Below are positions 31,943 through 41,500 of a stretch of 64,000 nucleotides of DNA, piece by piece. Position 1 is the stretch's first letter; every line of letters begins with the position of its first letter. Origin of the DNA: Bacillota bacterium (GTDB lineage: Bacteria > Bacillota > Clostridia > Oscillospirales > Ruminococcaceae); the NCBI GenBank assembly GCA_023412215.1, contig JAEYNX010000016.1:1-64000 (forward strand). The letters run 5' to 3'. Position numbers and translations under genes: made by a program. Below the pieces are notes generated by a model. The model made no database searches. It was not told the origin of the DNA and saw only the letters and a program-made list of their open reading frames with translations.

Positions 31943-33253
31943 CTAGCTAACCGAACTTTTTCTGGGCTTTGGTTTCTTGGCCGAGAGCATGAGGTTTGAG
32001 GCCCGCTTTTCAGGGTTTCGCAGCAAGAGCGGTTTTTCTTCGCCTATAATGCACCCGCCCGTAATCTTTACGGTCTCTACCGTGGCGTCGCTGGGCACCT
32101 GAAACATAATGTCCGACAGCACATTTTCTATAATCGAACGCAGGCCGCGTGCGCCGGTTTTAAGCTCGATGGTTTTGCGTGCAATGGCCTTGAGCGCCGA
32201 ATCGTCGAACTCCAGCTTTACGCCATCCATTTCAAACAGCTTGATGTACTGTTTCAGCAACGCGTTTTTAGGCTCCTTGAGGATGCTCACCAGCACATCC
32301 TCGTCGAGGCTCTGCAAAACGGTGATCACCGGCAGCCTGCCCACCAGCTCGGGGATCAGCCCGAACTTAACAAGGTCGTGCGGGGTCACCTGAGCCATCA
32401 GCTCTGCCGCGATATCCTCACGCTTTTCCTTAAGCTTTGCGCCAAAGCCTAACGACCCGCTGCCCACACGCTTTTCAATCAGCTTCTCTACGCCGTCGAA
32501 CGCACCGCCGCAAATAAACAGGATGTTGGCGGTATTGATTTGAATGAACTCCTGCTGCGGGTGTTTGCGTCCGCCCTGCGGGGGAACGTTAGAAACCGTG
32601 CCTTCTAAAATCTTTAATAACGCCTGCTGTACGCCCTCGCCGCTTACGTCGCGGGTAATGGAGGTGTTCTCAGACTTTCTGGTGATTTTATCGATCTCAT
32701 CAATGTAGATGATGCCTCTTTCGGCCTTCTCTATATCGTAATCGGCGGCCTGTATCAAGCGGAGCAGGATGTTCTCAACGTCCTCGCCCACATACCCTGC
32801 CTCGGTAAGGGTGGTGGCGTCGGCAATGGCAAAAGGAACATTCAAAATCTTTGCCAGAGTTTGCGCCAGCATGGTCTTGCCTACGCCGGTGGGGCCAAGC
32901 AGCAGCACATTGCTCTTTTGCAGCTCCACATCGTTGTTGCCGCGATAGTAGATGCGCTTGTAATGGTTATACACGGCCACCGAAAGGGTAACCTTCGCTT
33001 TCTCCTGCCCGATGACATACTCATCGAGCGTCGACTTAATCTCGGCAGGCGTGGGAACATTTACCGTGTATTCGTCCCGCTGCTTGTTTATCCTAGAGGA
33101 TGGCATGGGCGTACTGTCTGAGAGGATGCTCATGCATAACTCGACGCATTCATTGCATATATAAACACCCGAGCCCGCTATGATGCGATCTACTTCGTTT
33201 TGCTGCTTGCCGCAGAACGAGCATCGTATGGGCTTGTTTTCATCCTTTGGCAT
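31943..33253 (-). CDS. clpX: ATP-dependent Clp protease ATP-binding subunit ClpX
   Basis: A 436-residue AAA+ unfoldase feeding ClpP. N-terminal zinc-binding domain with CSFC...CNEC (about 11-37), Walker A GPTGVGKT (about 125), Walker B IIYIDEIDK, the pore-loop motif AGYVGEDVEN, the ClpP-docking IGFGL-like loop as GSLGFGAK, and sensor 2 region TGARGLRS. ATG 33253 (MPKDENKP) is chosen because the recurrent core motif ends 8 nt upstream; ATG 33259 is also possible. The frame is open to 33355 but reads through the upstream element. clpP is upstream with a terminator between. Confidence 0.95.
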   Translation of the reverse strand: MPKDENKPIRCSFCGKQQNEVDRIIAGSGVYICNECVELCMSILSDSTPMPSSRINKQRDEYTVNVPTPAEIKSTLDEYVIGQEKAKVTLSVAVYNHYKRIYYRGNNDVELQKSNVLLLGPTGVGKTMLAQTLAKILNVPFAIADATTLTEAGYVGEDVENILLRLIQAADYDIEKAERGIIYIDEIDKITRKSENTSITRDVSGEGVQQALLKILEGTVSNVPPQGGRKHPQQEFIQINTANILFICGGAFDGVEKLIEKRVGSGSLGFGAKLKEKREDIAAELMAQVTPHDLVKFGLIPELVGRLPVITVLQSLDEDVLVSILKEPKNALLKQYIKLFEMDGVKLEFDDSALKAIARKTIELKTGARGLRSIIENVLSDIMFQVPSDATVETVKITGGCIIGEEKPLLLRNPEKRASNLMLSAKKPKPRKSSVS

Positions 33254-33261
33254 AATCATCG

Positions 33262-33335
33262 TCCATTCTGCCGCTGTGCCCGGCAATTTATTGGTGTTAC
33301 CGATCTTGTCACACACAGCCGTAACCTGACAAGAT
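33262..33335 (-). promoter_or_regulatory. Recurrent hairpin-plus-motif element before clpX
   Basis: Minus strand: hairpin ATCTTGTCA / TGACAAGAT (plus 33327-33335 and 33303-33311) with GGCTGTGTG in the loop, 28 nt, GCACA then core GCGGCAGAATGGA (plus 33262-33274), 8 nt before ATG. The same architecture as at argR and xerD. Confidence 0.6.
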
Positions 33336-33370
33336 AATACATTTCTTTTACTCAACTTGCAGAAATACGA

Positions 33371-33400
33371 AAAACGAAGCCGAAGGGGGCTTCGTTTTTT
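33371..33400. terminator. Terminator between clpP and clpX
   Basis: Stem AACGAAGCC / GGCTTCGTT with a 6-nt loop, A-run on the left and T-run on the right. It implies clpX is partly or fully transcribed from its own promoter. Confidence 0.8.
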
Positions 33401-33409
33401 AAGGCATCG

Positions 33410-33991
33410 CTATCTGCTTGTAATAACCTTATCAACCAAACCGTATTTTACCGCTTCTTCGGCAGTCATAAAGTTGTCGCGGTCGGTGTCCCTTTCAATT
33501 ACCTCGAAGGGTTGGCCGGTCTGCTCGGCAAGAAGCCTATTCAGTTTCTCTTTGATTCGGATAATCCTGTCTACGTGAATTTTAATGTCGGTTGCCTGCC
33601 CCTGAGAGCCGCCGGAGGGCTGGTGAATCATAATCTCACTGTTGGGCAGTGCAAAACGCTTGCCTTTGGCACCCGATGAGAGCAAGAACGCGCCCATAGA
33701 GGCCGCCATACCCACGCAGATGGTGGAAACATCGCATTTAATGTACTGCATGGTATCGTAGATTGCCATACCCGCTGTAATGGAGCCGCCGGGGCTGTTG
33801 ATGTAAAGGTTGATATCCTTATCGGGGTCTTGACCTTCAAGGTATAACAACTGTGCTACAATCAGGCTAGCGGTTACATCGTTTACTTCATCCGAGAGCA
33901 TTACAATGCGGTCGTTTAACAGTCTTGAAAAGATATCGTAGGAACGTTCACCGCGATTGGTTTGCTCTATAACCATTGGTACCAAACTCAT
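33410..33991 (-). CDS. clpP: ATP-dependent Clp protease proteolytic subunit
   Basis: A 193-residue serine protease forming the ClpP barrel. Catalytic triad Ser98 (GMAASMG), His123 (MIHQPSGG) and Asp172 (DRDNFMT) are present, as is the INSPGGSITAG oxyanion segment. ATG 33991 has AGGCAGGAC upstream. Gene order tig-clpP-clpX-lon-ysxC is the conserved quality-control cluster. Confidence 0.97.
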   Translation of the reverse strand: MSLVPMVIEQTNRGERSYDIFSRLLNDRIVMLSDEVNDVTASLIVAQLLYLEGQDPDKDINLYINSPGGSITAGMAIYDTMQYIKCDVSTICVGMAASMGAFLLSSGAKGKRFALPNSEIMIHQPSGGSQGQATDIKIHVDRIIRIKEKLNRLLAEQTGQPFEVIERDTDRDNFMTAEEAVKYGLVDKVITSR

Positions 33992-34115
33992 AATTTTGTC
34001 CTGCCTTTCTCAGTACGTTACATCTTATGGTAAGCCTCAAAAAACCGATACAACGTACACTAATCTATCAACGCAATTATTCTCAGTATGAAACCGTTCG
34101 CCGACAATTATTCGG

Positions 34116-35495
34116 CTATTCGGCATCTTTTGGTGTCTCTGTTTTCTTAGAAGCTCTCTTGGTCGTCTTTTTAGGCTGTGCCTCTGCGCCTTCCGCTGCG
34201 GGAGCCGCGTCGGCCTTTTCGGAGACAACGGCGCTGTTGCGCACCAGATCGATGGCCTTGGTAACCACTAAATCCTTCACAAGTTCCTGCACGGGGATGA
34301 TGGACTTTACCTGCTCGAGCTCAAGCTTGTAGTTTTCGGCAATCTTGGCAAGCTCGGCGTTGATTTCATCCTCGGTGGCTTCCAGCTTCTCTAAATCGGC
34401 AATCTTCTCGAGTGCCAGACGAATCTTTACCTGGCGCTGTGCCTGCTCGGCAAAGGTCTTTCTGAAGGTGGACAACTCGCTGCCGGTATATTGTAAATAG
34501 GTGTTCAGGTCCAGCCCCTGAGACTGCAGGCGATGCTCAAAGTCGTGCACCATCTCGTCGATGCGGCGCTCATACATAACCTCTGGGATTTCACCCTCCA
34601 TCGAACCAATGATCTGGTCGATGAGTGCGTTTTCAACATCCTCGTTTGCGTGAGTGTCCTTATGCTCCTGAACCTTGGCCTTGATATCGGCCTTTAAATC
34701 CGCCAATGTATCAAAATCGCTTACATCCTTGGCAAACTCATCGTCAAGCGCGGGCAGCTCGGTCTTGGATATCTCATGCAGCTTTACCTTAAATACGGCA
34801 GCCTTGCCCTTGAGGTCCTCCGCGTGGTATTCCTCCGGGAAGTTTACGTTAACATCGAATTCTTCACCGATTTTATGGCCGATAATCTGCTCTTCAAACC
34901 CGGGGATAAACTGGTTGGAGCCAAGCACCAGCGTATATTTTTCGCCTTTGCCGCCTGGGAAAGCGACCCCGTCGGTAAAGCCTTCAAAATCAATCACGGT
35001 AGAATCGCCGTTCTGAGCTGGTTGATCCTCCACGTTTATAATGCGGGCGTTTCTCTCCTGCATCCTTTTAAGCTCCGCATCCACTTCCTCGTCGGAAACG
35101 GTGGGGATAATCTTTTCGGCCTTTAAGCCCTTATATTCTTTTACCGTTACCTGTGGCTTCACAAAAACCGTGGCCTTGAAGGTAAAGCCGGTTTCGTCGA
35201 GCGTGGTAACCTCGATGTCTGCTTTGTCCACCGGCTCAATGCCCGCTTCTTTTACAGCGGCATCGTAGGCGGAGGGGTAAAGATCGTTAACGGCATCCTC
35301 CCAGAAAACGCCCTTGCCGTACATCTGCTCGATCATCTTTCTGGGGGCTTTGCCTTTGCGGAAACCGGGAACCTGTATTTTATTCGAGTTTTTCTGAAAC
35401 GCCTTCGCAACGGCATCCTCAAACTCGGTGCCGGTAACGGCGATTTCAAGCTCGTATTTGTTGGTTTCAATCTCTTTAGAGGCTTTTAACTGCAT
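34116..35495 (-). CDS. tig: Trigger factor
   Basis: A 459-residue ribosome-bound chaperone and prolyl isomerase. N-terminal ribosome-binding domain with the signature FRKGKAPRKMIEQMYG (about 44-59), FKBP-type PPIase domain (about 155-240; GFTDGVAFPGGKGEKYTLVLGS), C-terminal helical arms, and an extra tail of about 35 residues rich in A, K, E and T after the last helix. ATG 35495 has AAAGGA 9 nt upstream. The 182-nt region upstream holds a TATAAT on the minus strand (plus 35605-35610) but no good -35. Confidence 0.95.
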   Translation of the reverse strand: MQLKASKEIETNKYELEIAVTGTEFEDAVAKAFQKNSNKIQVPGFRKGKAPRKMIEQMYGKGVFWEDAVNDLYPSAYDAAVKEAGIEPVDKADIEVTTLDETGFTFKATVFVKPQVTVKEYKGLKAEKIIPTVSDEEVDAELKRMQERNARIINVEDQPAQNGDSTVIDFEGFTDGVAFPGGKGEKYTLVLGSNQFIPGFEEQIIGHKIGEEFDVNVNFPEEYHAEDLKGKAAVFKVKLHEISKTELPALDDEFAKDVSDFDTLADLKADIKAKVQEHKDTHANEDVENALIDQIIGSMEGEIPEVMYERRIDEMVHDFEHRLQSQGLDLNTYLQYTGSELSTFRKTFAEQAQRQVKIRLALEKIADLEKLEATEDEINAELAKIAENYKLELEQVKSIIPVQELVKDLVVTKAIDLVRNSAVVSEKADAAPAAEGAEAQPKKTTKRASKKTETPKDAE

Positions 35496-35677
35496 AGTTA
35501 ACAATCCTTTCGTGGCTTCGGGCTGTTCATGAACGAATAAACCATGAATGCACCAATTTTACTTTATGTGGGTATATCGATATAGGGATAAATCTATCCG
35601 TACAATTATAGCACAATTAATATAATAAATCTACTATTTCTTCCTGCGTAAATGAGATTTAAAACGAAATCTGCGTA

Positions 35678-36364
35678 CTATAAAATCCTAAGCGGCGTAA
35701 ACCGCAGAAAATCGGCGGAGGTAAGGGTGTATTCCACCGCGTCTACCCTGCCCCTCACCGCGTAATGGCAGGCGTTCCCGTGTATGTGCCCATAATAACA
35801 TCTTGTTATGTTGTATTCGTGGAGAATCTGTAAAATTTCTTCACAGCGCTCCTTGCCTAAGATAGGCGGATAGTGCAGAAAGCAAAGGATCGGCAGACCG
35901 GTTTTAACACCCTCTTCCAGCGATAGGCGCAGCCTGCCCGCCTCGCGCAGAATCACTTTCCGGTCGGCGGGTTCGGTTCCGTCGTACACCCAGCCGCGGG
36001 TACCGCAAAGGCAGTATTCCTCCGCCGCAATGCAGTTATTATGAAGAACACGGATGCTGTTTATGCCGTTATCGCTGAAAAATGCGTTCATCTTGGCAAG
36101 GGTAGACCAAAAATAATCGTGATTACCCTTTAAGATGATCTTGTTGCCGGGCAGCGCTTCGATAAACCGAAAGTCTGTTAGCGAGTCTTCAAGGCTCATG
36201 CCCCACGAGATGTCGCCCGCGATCACTACCGTATCCTGTGTGGTTACCAGTGCTTCCCAACCTGCCTTAATGCGGCTTACATAGTTCTCCCACCCCGGAA
36301 AAACATCCATGGGCTTGTTGCCGTTTAGCGACAGATGCAGGTCGGATATTGCGTAAAGGGCCAC
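35678..36364 (-). CDS. Metallophosphoesterase
   Basis: A 228-residue calcineurin-like phosphoesterase. Metal-ligand motifs are in order: YAISDLHLS, VVIAGDISWG, LKGNHDYFW, CFLHYPP and YYGHIHG. The substrate is unknown. The start is GTG 36364 with GGAGG 6 nt upstream. Downstream of thrC and probably in the same transcript; followed by about 180 nt of AT-rich DNA before tig. Confidence 0.9.
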   Translation of the reverse strand: MALYAISDLHLSLNGNKPMDVFPGWENYVSRIKAGWEALVTTQDTVVIAGDISWGMSLEDSLTDFRFIEALPGNKIILKGNHDYFWSTLAKMNAFFSDNGINSIRVLHNNCIAAEEYCLCGTRGWVYDGTEPADRKVILREAGRLRLSLEEGVKTGLPILCFLHYPPILGKERCEEILQILHEYNITRCYYGHIHGNACHYAVRGRVDAVEYTLTSADFLRFTPLRIL

Positions 36365-36423
36365 AATACACCTCCAAGTCAACCATCCGATTACCCGGTG
36401 GTTTGGCTTAAGCTTACAGAGCC

Positions 36424-37926
36424 TTAGGCCTTAATGCCAAGATAGTCGTATACAGCCTTCTGCATGGTTGTTTTATCACAAACGCCCGTAAAACGCACCG
36501 GCTTTTCGTCAAGGCCGCCCAAGGGCTTCGGCATAGCGGTTTTCGTCAGCTGAGCCAGCCTGTGCGAGAGGATAAATTCATCCTCTTCTCCGCTCTTACC
36601 TTCAATCGCCTCGGCAACGCTTTTGGGGAACTTGTAGGCGTTGGCGGTAGACGCGATAACCGACTTGGTGGTATCGCCCGTCGTCTTTACATACTCGCTG
36701 TATACCTTCACGGCAACGGCGGTATGTGTGTCGCACAGGTAGGAATATTTCTCAAACAGCTCTTTGATGGTGGCCTGTGTCATTGCATCGTCACAGCAGC
36801 CGCCCACAAACTGTTCCTTTAGCTTCGCAAGCATCTCCGGCTTAACGGTGTATCTCCCCTCTTTTGCAAGGGACGCCATACAGCCCGCGATGTATTGGTC
36901 GTCTTCACCCGAAAGGTCGTAAAGCAGACGTTCGAGGTTACTGGAGATTAAGATATCCATCGACGGGGAGATGGTGGCATAGAACTTGCGGTTGGTGTCG
37001 TAAACGCCGGTGTTGATAAAGTTGGTAAGTATATTGTTGGCATTGGAGGCGCAGATAAACTTCTTTACCGGCAACCCCATCTTTTTGGCATAGTAAGCGG
37101 CCAGGATATTGCCGAAATTGCCGGTGGGCACCACAACATTGATCTCGTCGCCAAGGGCAATCTCCTTATCGTTTACAAGGTCGCAGTAGGCGCTGACGTA
37201 GTAGATGATCTGCGGCAGCAGCCTGCCCCAGTTAATGGAGTTTGCACTCGAGAACACAAGGTTATGTTCCTCAAGCTCTATGGTGATATCAGGGTTTGTA
37301 AAGATCTCTTTAACGCCTCTCTGGCAATCGTCGAAGTTGCCTTTCACGGCGCACACAAAAACATTGCCGCCCTCCTGAGTGGTCATCTGCAGTTTCTGCA
37401 TGGCGCTTACGCCGTCCTGCGGGTAAAACACCATGATGCGGGTGCCCTCAACGTTCTTAAAGCCCTCTAGCGCCGCCTTGCCGGTGTCGCCGGAGGTTGC
37501 CACCAGAATGACAATCTCCTTGCCGTCGATCGTTTTCTTTGCCGAGACGGTGAGCAGGTGGGGCAGCAGCTGCAAGGCCATATCCTTAAAGGCGCAGGTG
37601 GGGCCGTGCCACAGCTCAAGCATATACAGCCCGGAATCCCCGATCTTGCTTAAAGGGGCGGGGATGCCGTTATCAAACTTATCGCCGCCGTAGGCACCGT
37701 TGGCACAGGCCTTGATTTCATCCAAGGTGAAATCGGTAAGATATTTAAGAAGGATGCTTTCCGCTCTCTCGATATAGCTCATGTCGCACAAGGCCTTGAT
37801 ATCATTTAAGGTGACAGGCGGTATTTCACCGGGTACAAACAGCCCGCCGTCCTTTGAAATGCCTTGTGCAATCGCCTGTGCGGAGGTTACCCCAAGCGAA
37901 GAATCTCTTGTGCTCTTGTAAACCAT
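36424..37926 (-). CDS. thrC: Threonine synthase
   Basis: A 500-residue PLP enzyme converting O-phosphohomoserine to threonine. Visible: N-terminal YKSTRDSSLGVTSAQAI, PLP Lys in TCAFKDMALQLLPHLL (about residue 112), ATSGDTGKAALEGF, VVPTGNFGNILAAYYAK, and ASTANAYKFPKSV near the end. The long form (about 500 residues) is the class with an N-terminal domain typical of Clostridia and fungi. It shares aspartate semialdehyde with the lysine branch at 8.8-12.6 kb. Confidence 0.95.
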   Translation of the reverse strand: MVYKSTRDSSLGVTSAQAIAQGISKDGGLFVPGEIPPVTLNDIKALCDMSYIERAESILLKYLTDFTLDEIKACANGAYGGDKFDNGIPAPLSKIGDSGLYMLELWHGPTCAFKDMALQLLPHLLTVSAKKTIDGKEIVILVATSGDTGKAALEGFKNVEGTRIMVFYPQDGVSAMQKLQMTTQEGGNVFVCAVKGNFDDCQRGVKEIFTNPDITIELEEHNLVFSSANSINWGRLLPQIIYYVSAYCDLVNDKEIALGDEINVVVPTGNFGNILAAYYAKKMGLPVKKFICASNANNILTNFINTGVYDTNRKFYATISPSMDILISSNLERLLYDLSGEDDQYIAGCMASLAKEGRYTVKPEMLAKLKEQFVGGCCDDAMTQATIKELFEKYSYLCDTHTAVAVKVYSEYVKTTGDTTKSVIASTANAYKFPKSVAEAIEGKSGEEDEFILSHRLAQLTKTAMPKPLGGLDEKPVRFTGVCDKTTMQKAVYDYLGIKA

Positions 37927-37974
37927 GTTCCGTTCAACCTTTCCTGTGCGTGTATATCGTAGGATTCAATTCGA

Positions 37975-38901
37975 TTAATCAAAATTTTTCATTGCAAAAT
38001 CATAGGCATTTTTAAACAATATCTTATTGGCAAGCTCCGAGCCGTAACCGCGCCTGAGCATCTCTTCGTAAAGCGCATCCACCAGCGAGATGTTCTTAAG
38101 CTGTGCGGGCGGTTCGGCACCGTCAAAGTCCGAGCCGATGCAAAGGGTGTTTTCGCCGCCCAGCTTTAAAAAGTGCTCGATGTGCTTGAAGATATCGTTT
38201 AGCCCCGCATTTTTGCTGTTACTTAAAAAGAGGGTGTAAAAATTGATGCCGACAATGCCCTCGGTCTGCTGTATCGCCTGAAACTGATCGTCGGTCAGGT
38301 TACGAGGATGGTTGCATACCGCGCGTGAATTAGAATGAGTGGCGATGATGGGCTTACAGGTAAGGTTGAGTATGTCGTAAAAGCCCTTATCCGCGATATG
38401 CGATACATCTATCGTAATGCCCACGCGGTTAAGCTCACGAACAGCGCTGCGTCCCGTCATAGAAAGCGAGTTGTTGTTGCTTACACCGCTGCCCAGCTCA
38501 TTCTGCCCGTTCCAAGTATAAGAGAATATCTTTACCCCGTCTTTTTTTAGCTCCTGTATCCTTGCTAGATCACCCGCAAGAATCGAACCGTTCTCCACGG
38601 TGAGAATGGCCGCACACTTGCCGTCCTTTACCGCCTCTGCGATATCGTCCTTCTGTTTGCAGAACACCATGCGATCACTGTTGAGCATCGACTGCTCGGT
38701 TAAGATGTCCACCTGCTTTTTGTAGTTCTGGTATGCGGCTTCGCCCTTTAAAAAGTCCGGCGTCCACACGGCAAAGCACTGGCACCAGGCTTCAAGCTTT
38801 TCCGCCTTCTGCAGGCTCACGGCGGTTTTACCATCCAGTAACGCCGTGCTGTTTTTTTGTATCTCCGAAAGGGTGTCACAATGCAGGTCGAAATAATTCA
38901 T
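37975..38901 (-). CDS. Membrane dipeptidase (peptidase M19 family)
   Basis: A 308-residue zinc dipeptidase of the renal-dipeptidase-like family. Metal-binding motifs: FDLHCDTL (His, Asp) at the N-terminus, Glu in LTVENGS, DVSHIADKGF, ATHSNSRAVCNHPRNLTDDQ and GSDFDGAEPP. No signal peptide is seen, so it is probably cytosolic. ATG 38901 has GGGGG 6 nt upstream; the longer frame has no SD. Confidence 0.9.
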   Translation of the reverse strand: MNYFDLHCDTLSEIQKNSTALLDGKTAVSLQKAEKLEAWCQCFAVWTPDFLKGEAAYQNYKKQVDILTEQSMLNSDRMVFCKQKDDIAEAVKDGKCAAILTVENGSILAGDLARIQELKKDGVKIFSYTWNGQNELGSGVSNNNSLSMTGRSAVRELNRVGITIDVSHIADKGFYDILNLTCKPIIATHSNSRAVCNHPRNLTDDQFQAIQQTEGIVGINFYTLFLSNSKNAGLNDIFKHIEHFLKLGGENTLCIGSDFDGAEPPAQLKNISLVDALYEEMLRRGYGSELANKILFKNAYDFAMKNFD

Positions 38902-38982
38902 AATCTGCCCCCATCTATTGCGACGCACAGGCTGCACCGAAATCCGGCGCAGGAACATGCACCGCAGAATTTTTACGTATCG

Positions 38983-39348
38983 TTACAAAACCGGGTCAAA
39001 AGCATTCTCAATATGGTTACAGGAGAGAACCGAAAAGCTGCTCTGCTTCGCCGTTATGATCTCTATGACATCAAAGCGGGGCTGTAAGTCGGACGGAAAC
39101 TCCTGCAGGTAACACCATGCGGTTTTGGTGATCCTCTTCATCTTTGCGGTGTCTACCGCCTCACAGGGCGCATAATCGCAGTGCTCACTGCGGGTTTTTA
39201 CCTCAATAAAGGCGATATACTCACCCTGCAACGCAATAATATCCACCTCGCCGTAGCGCGAGTGATAGTTTTGCGCAAGGATTTTGTAGCCTTTATGTAC
39301 AAGGTACTCTGCCGCGTAGCGCTCGCCCTTATTACCTGTCTCACGCAT
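38983..39348 (-). CDS. YraN family endonuclease-like protein (UPF0102)
   Basis: A 121-residue protein of the YraN/UPF0102 family with a Holliday-junction-resolvase-like nuclease fold: GNKGERYAAEYLVHKGYKIL, YGEVDIIA and IAFIEVKTRS (catalytic E-xK). The start overlaps the end of rnhB by 8 nt. The rnhB-yraN pairing is widespread. Confidence 0.92.
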   Translation of the reverse strand: MRETGNKGERYAAEYLVHKGYKILAQNYHSRYGEVDIIALQGEYIAFIEVKTRSEHCDYAPCEAVDTAKMKRITKTAWCYLQEFPSDLQPRFDVIEIITAKQSSFSVLSCNHIENAFDPVL

Positions 39349-39955
39349 GGGTTTTCTCCGAAAGGTTCTTTAAAAAACTCTTGCGGTGTATGGGTGAAAC
39401 ACCGTACTGCAGCAGCTTTTCGTAATGCAGGGCTGTAGGGTAACCCTTATGCTGACCAAAACAGTACTGCGGGTATTGCTTATCCAGTTCATATAAAAGC
39501 CGGTCTCTCGAAACCTTTGCCAGTATCGACGCCGCGGCGATAGCCGCCGATTTGGCGTCACCCTTTACCACGCATTCCGCCGCACCCTCAAGCGGCGGCA
39601 GGCGGTTGCCGTCAACCAGAATATAGTCGGGCGTTATCGATAAGCTATCGACCGCTCTGCGCATCGCCAGAAAAGTGGCCTGCAGGATATTGTATTCATC
39701 AATCTCGGCCTCGGTGGCATAGGCGATGCCATAAGCCTCGGCTCTGCCCATAATCTCGTCATATAAAAGCTCTCGCTTTGCCTCGGACAGCTTCTTGGAG
39801 TCGTTAAGGCCTTCTATGACTACCCCGCGCGGAAAGATAACCGCCGCGGCGAACACCGGCCCCGCGAGCGGGCCGCGGCCTGCTTCGTCCACGCCGCAAA
39901 GCCGCTTCATACCATTTAAGCAGTAGTATTCGTCAAACTCAAATAAGGCGCTCAT
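39341..39955 (-). CDS. rnhB: Ribonuclease HII
   Basis: A 204-residue nuclease removing ribonucleotides from DNA. Signature GVDEAGRGPLAGPV (Asp, Glu), LNDSKKL, ILVDGNRLP and the late Asp in KGDAKSAAIAAASILAKV. Its start overlaps the ylqF stop by 4 nt (ATGA). Confidence 0.96.
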   Translation of the reverse strand: MSALFEFDEYYCLNGMKRLCGVDEAGRGPLAGPVFAAAVIFPRGVVIEGLNDSKKLSEAKRELLYDEIMGRAEAYGIAYATEAEIDEYNILQATFLAMRRAVDSLSITPDYILVDGNRLPPLEGAAECVVKGDAKSAAIAAASILAKVSRDRLLYELDKQYPQYCFGQHKGYPTALHYEKLLQYGVSPIHRKSFLKNLSEKTHA

Positions 39956-40833
39956 TGCTTTTTCCCTTCTGTCTGAGGCGGGCGTTCCAAGGTAATACGG
40001 CCGATCTTGCCGCTGCGGAACTCATCCAAAACGGTAATGGCGGCGCGCTCGGTATTGACGGCACCACCCGAAATGAGCATTCCGCGCTTCTTGCCCACAA
40101 GCTCCAACAGGGCGGCATCGTCTAACCCCTGTGTATCCCCTATCTTATAGCGCGCGTCCAGCAGGGTATAAAAATCACGGTTTAAACGCCCGAGCAGGCG
40201 CATGGCAAGGTGCTCGATGTCCAGCACGTCGTCTTTAACTGCCCCCGTGAAGGCGAGGTATTCCCCCACCTGCTTATCGTCAAACTTCGGCCACAATACG
40301 CCCGGCATATCCAACAGTTCAATACCTCCGTCAAGGCTTACCCATTGCCTGCCGCGTGTAACGCCGGGGCGGTCCTCCACCTTTGCGCGCTTAGAGCCTG
40401 CAAGCCGATTGATAAAGGAGGACTTACCCACGTTGGGGATACCCACAATCATCATGCGAATGGGCTTGCCCACCATGCCTTTTCTTTCGCGGCGCTGCAA
40501 TTCCTCATGCAGAACATCCTTCACGAGCGGCAGAAATGCCTTTAAGCCGCTGCCATTTCGGCAGTCGGCTGCGAGTGCGGGGACGCCCCGCGACGCAAAG
40601 TAGGCGCACCACTGGCGGGTAAGGTTACCATCCGCCATATCGCTTTTGTTCAGAAGTATCATGCGCGGCTTGCCCGCGGTAAGTTTGTCTATCTCTGGGT
40701 TTCTGCTGCTTGCCGGTATTCTCGCGTCTATCAGCTCTACGACAATATCCACAAGCGACAGGCTTTGCTGCATGAGCCTTCTGGTTTTGGCCATGTGCCC
40801 CGGAAACCATTGTATGGATGGTGTTTCGGTCAT
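39952..40833 (-). CDS. ylqF: Ribosome biogenesis GTPase YlqF/RbgA
   Basis: A 293-residue circularly permuted GTPase for 50S assembly: QWFPGHMAKTRRL, G4 LLNKSDMAD, then G1 GIPNVGKSSFIN, G3 DMPGVLWPK, and a C-terminal ANTAR-like part. First of a coupled set ylqF-rnhB-yraN downstream of two lepB genes and rplS, a typical Firmicutes order. Confidence 0.96.
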   Translation of the reverse strand: MTETPSIQWFPGHMAKTRRLMQQSLSLVDIVVELIDARIPASSRNPEIDKLTAGKPRMILLNKSDMADGNLTRQWCAYFASRGVPALAADCRNGSGLKAFLPLVKDVLHEELQRRERKGMVGKPIRMMIVGIPNVGKSSFINRLAGSKRAKVEDRPGVTRGRQWVSLDGGIELLDMPGVLWPKFDDKQVGEYLAFTGAVKDDVLDIEHLAMRLLGRLNRDFYTLLDARYKIGDTQGLDDAALLELVGKKRGMLISGGAVNTERAAITVLDEFRSGKIGRITLERPPQTEGKKQ

Positions 40834-40855
40834 GCTTGCTCACCAAATTTCTGTA

Positions 40856-41422
40856 TCATTGCAGGGCTCCAAACCTGCCAAACGGGAGTATTCTAAAGAA
40901 GGTCCTGCCGAAGATGTACCTTGTATCGATCATACCGATTTCCTTGTAGCGGCTGTCAAGGGAGACATCCCGGTTATCACCCATTACAAACACATGCCCT
41001 TTTGGCACGGTCACCGGAAAATCGATATCCCCTTTTACGGTTGTGCTGGTTTTAATGTAGCCTTCCTTAAGCAGTGCACCGTCGACATAGACCTCGCCTT
41101 TTTCAAAATCAATGTTAACGGTTTGGCCTTCAGTGGCAATAACCCTTTTCACAAGCGGTACGCTCAGGTTTTCAGGCTGCGTGATGGCGACGATATCACC
41201 GTACTTCGGTGTAAAGTAGTTGAGGGTAATAAGCCTTTCACCGTTGAGGAGCGTATTTTCCATCGACGGCCCCTTTACCCCAACCACCCTGAAGGCGAAG
41301 GTAAAAAGTATAACCACAAAAACAAAGCACCAGATAAGCGTTTCAGCCCACTCGTAAACCGTCTTTACCGCGCTGATCTTCTCATCCTGGCCCTCAATCA
41401 TTACTTCCTCTGTTGTGTCCAT
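40856..41422 (-). CDS. lepB: Signal peptidase I (downstream copy)
   Basis: A 188-residue type I signal peptidase with one N-terminal transmembrane helix (about 28-47), catalytic Ser53 in GPSMENTL, Lys92 in LVKRVIATEGQ, and the GDNRDVSLDSR motif. Both active-site residues are intact. It is clearly paralogous to the copy directly upstream at 41501-42076. SD is weak to moderate. Confidence 0.94.
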   Translation of the reverse strand: MDTTEEVMIEGQDEKISAVKTVYEWAETLIWCFVFVVILFTFAFRVVGVKGPSMENTLLNGERLITLNYFTPKYGDIVAITQPENLSVPLVKRVIATEGQTVNIDFEKGEVYVDGALLKEGYIKTSTTVKGDIDFPVTVPKGHVFVMGDNRDVSLDSRYKEIGMIDTRYIFGRTFFRILPFGRFGALQ

Positions 41423-41500
41423 ACTTTTATGCTTCTTTCATTTGCATTTTATGACGAACCAATTAGAATTTAATCTGCTGTTTTTTACCTTGTAACGAGA

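Noticed and set aside
33256..33355. A longer ClpX from TTG at 33355
   Set aside because: No SD, and the added 34 residues would translate the hairpin-plus-motif element; the typical ClpX N-terminus begins at 33253 or 33259.
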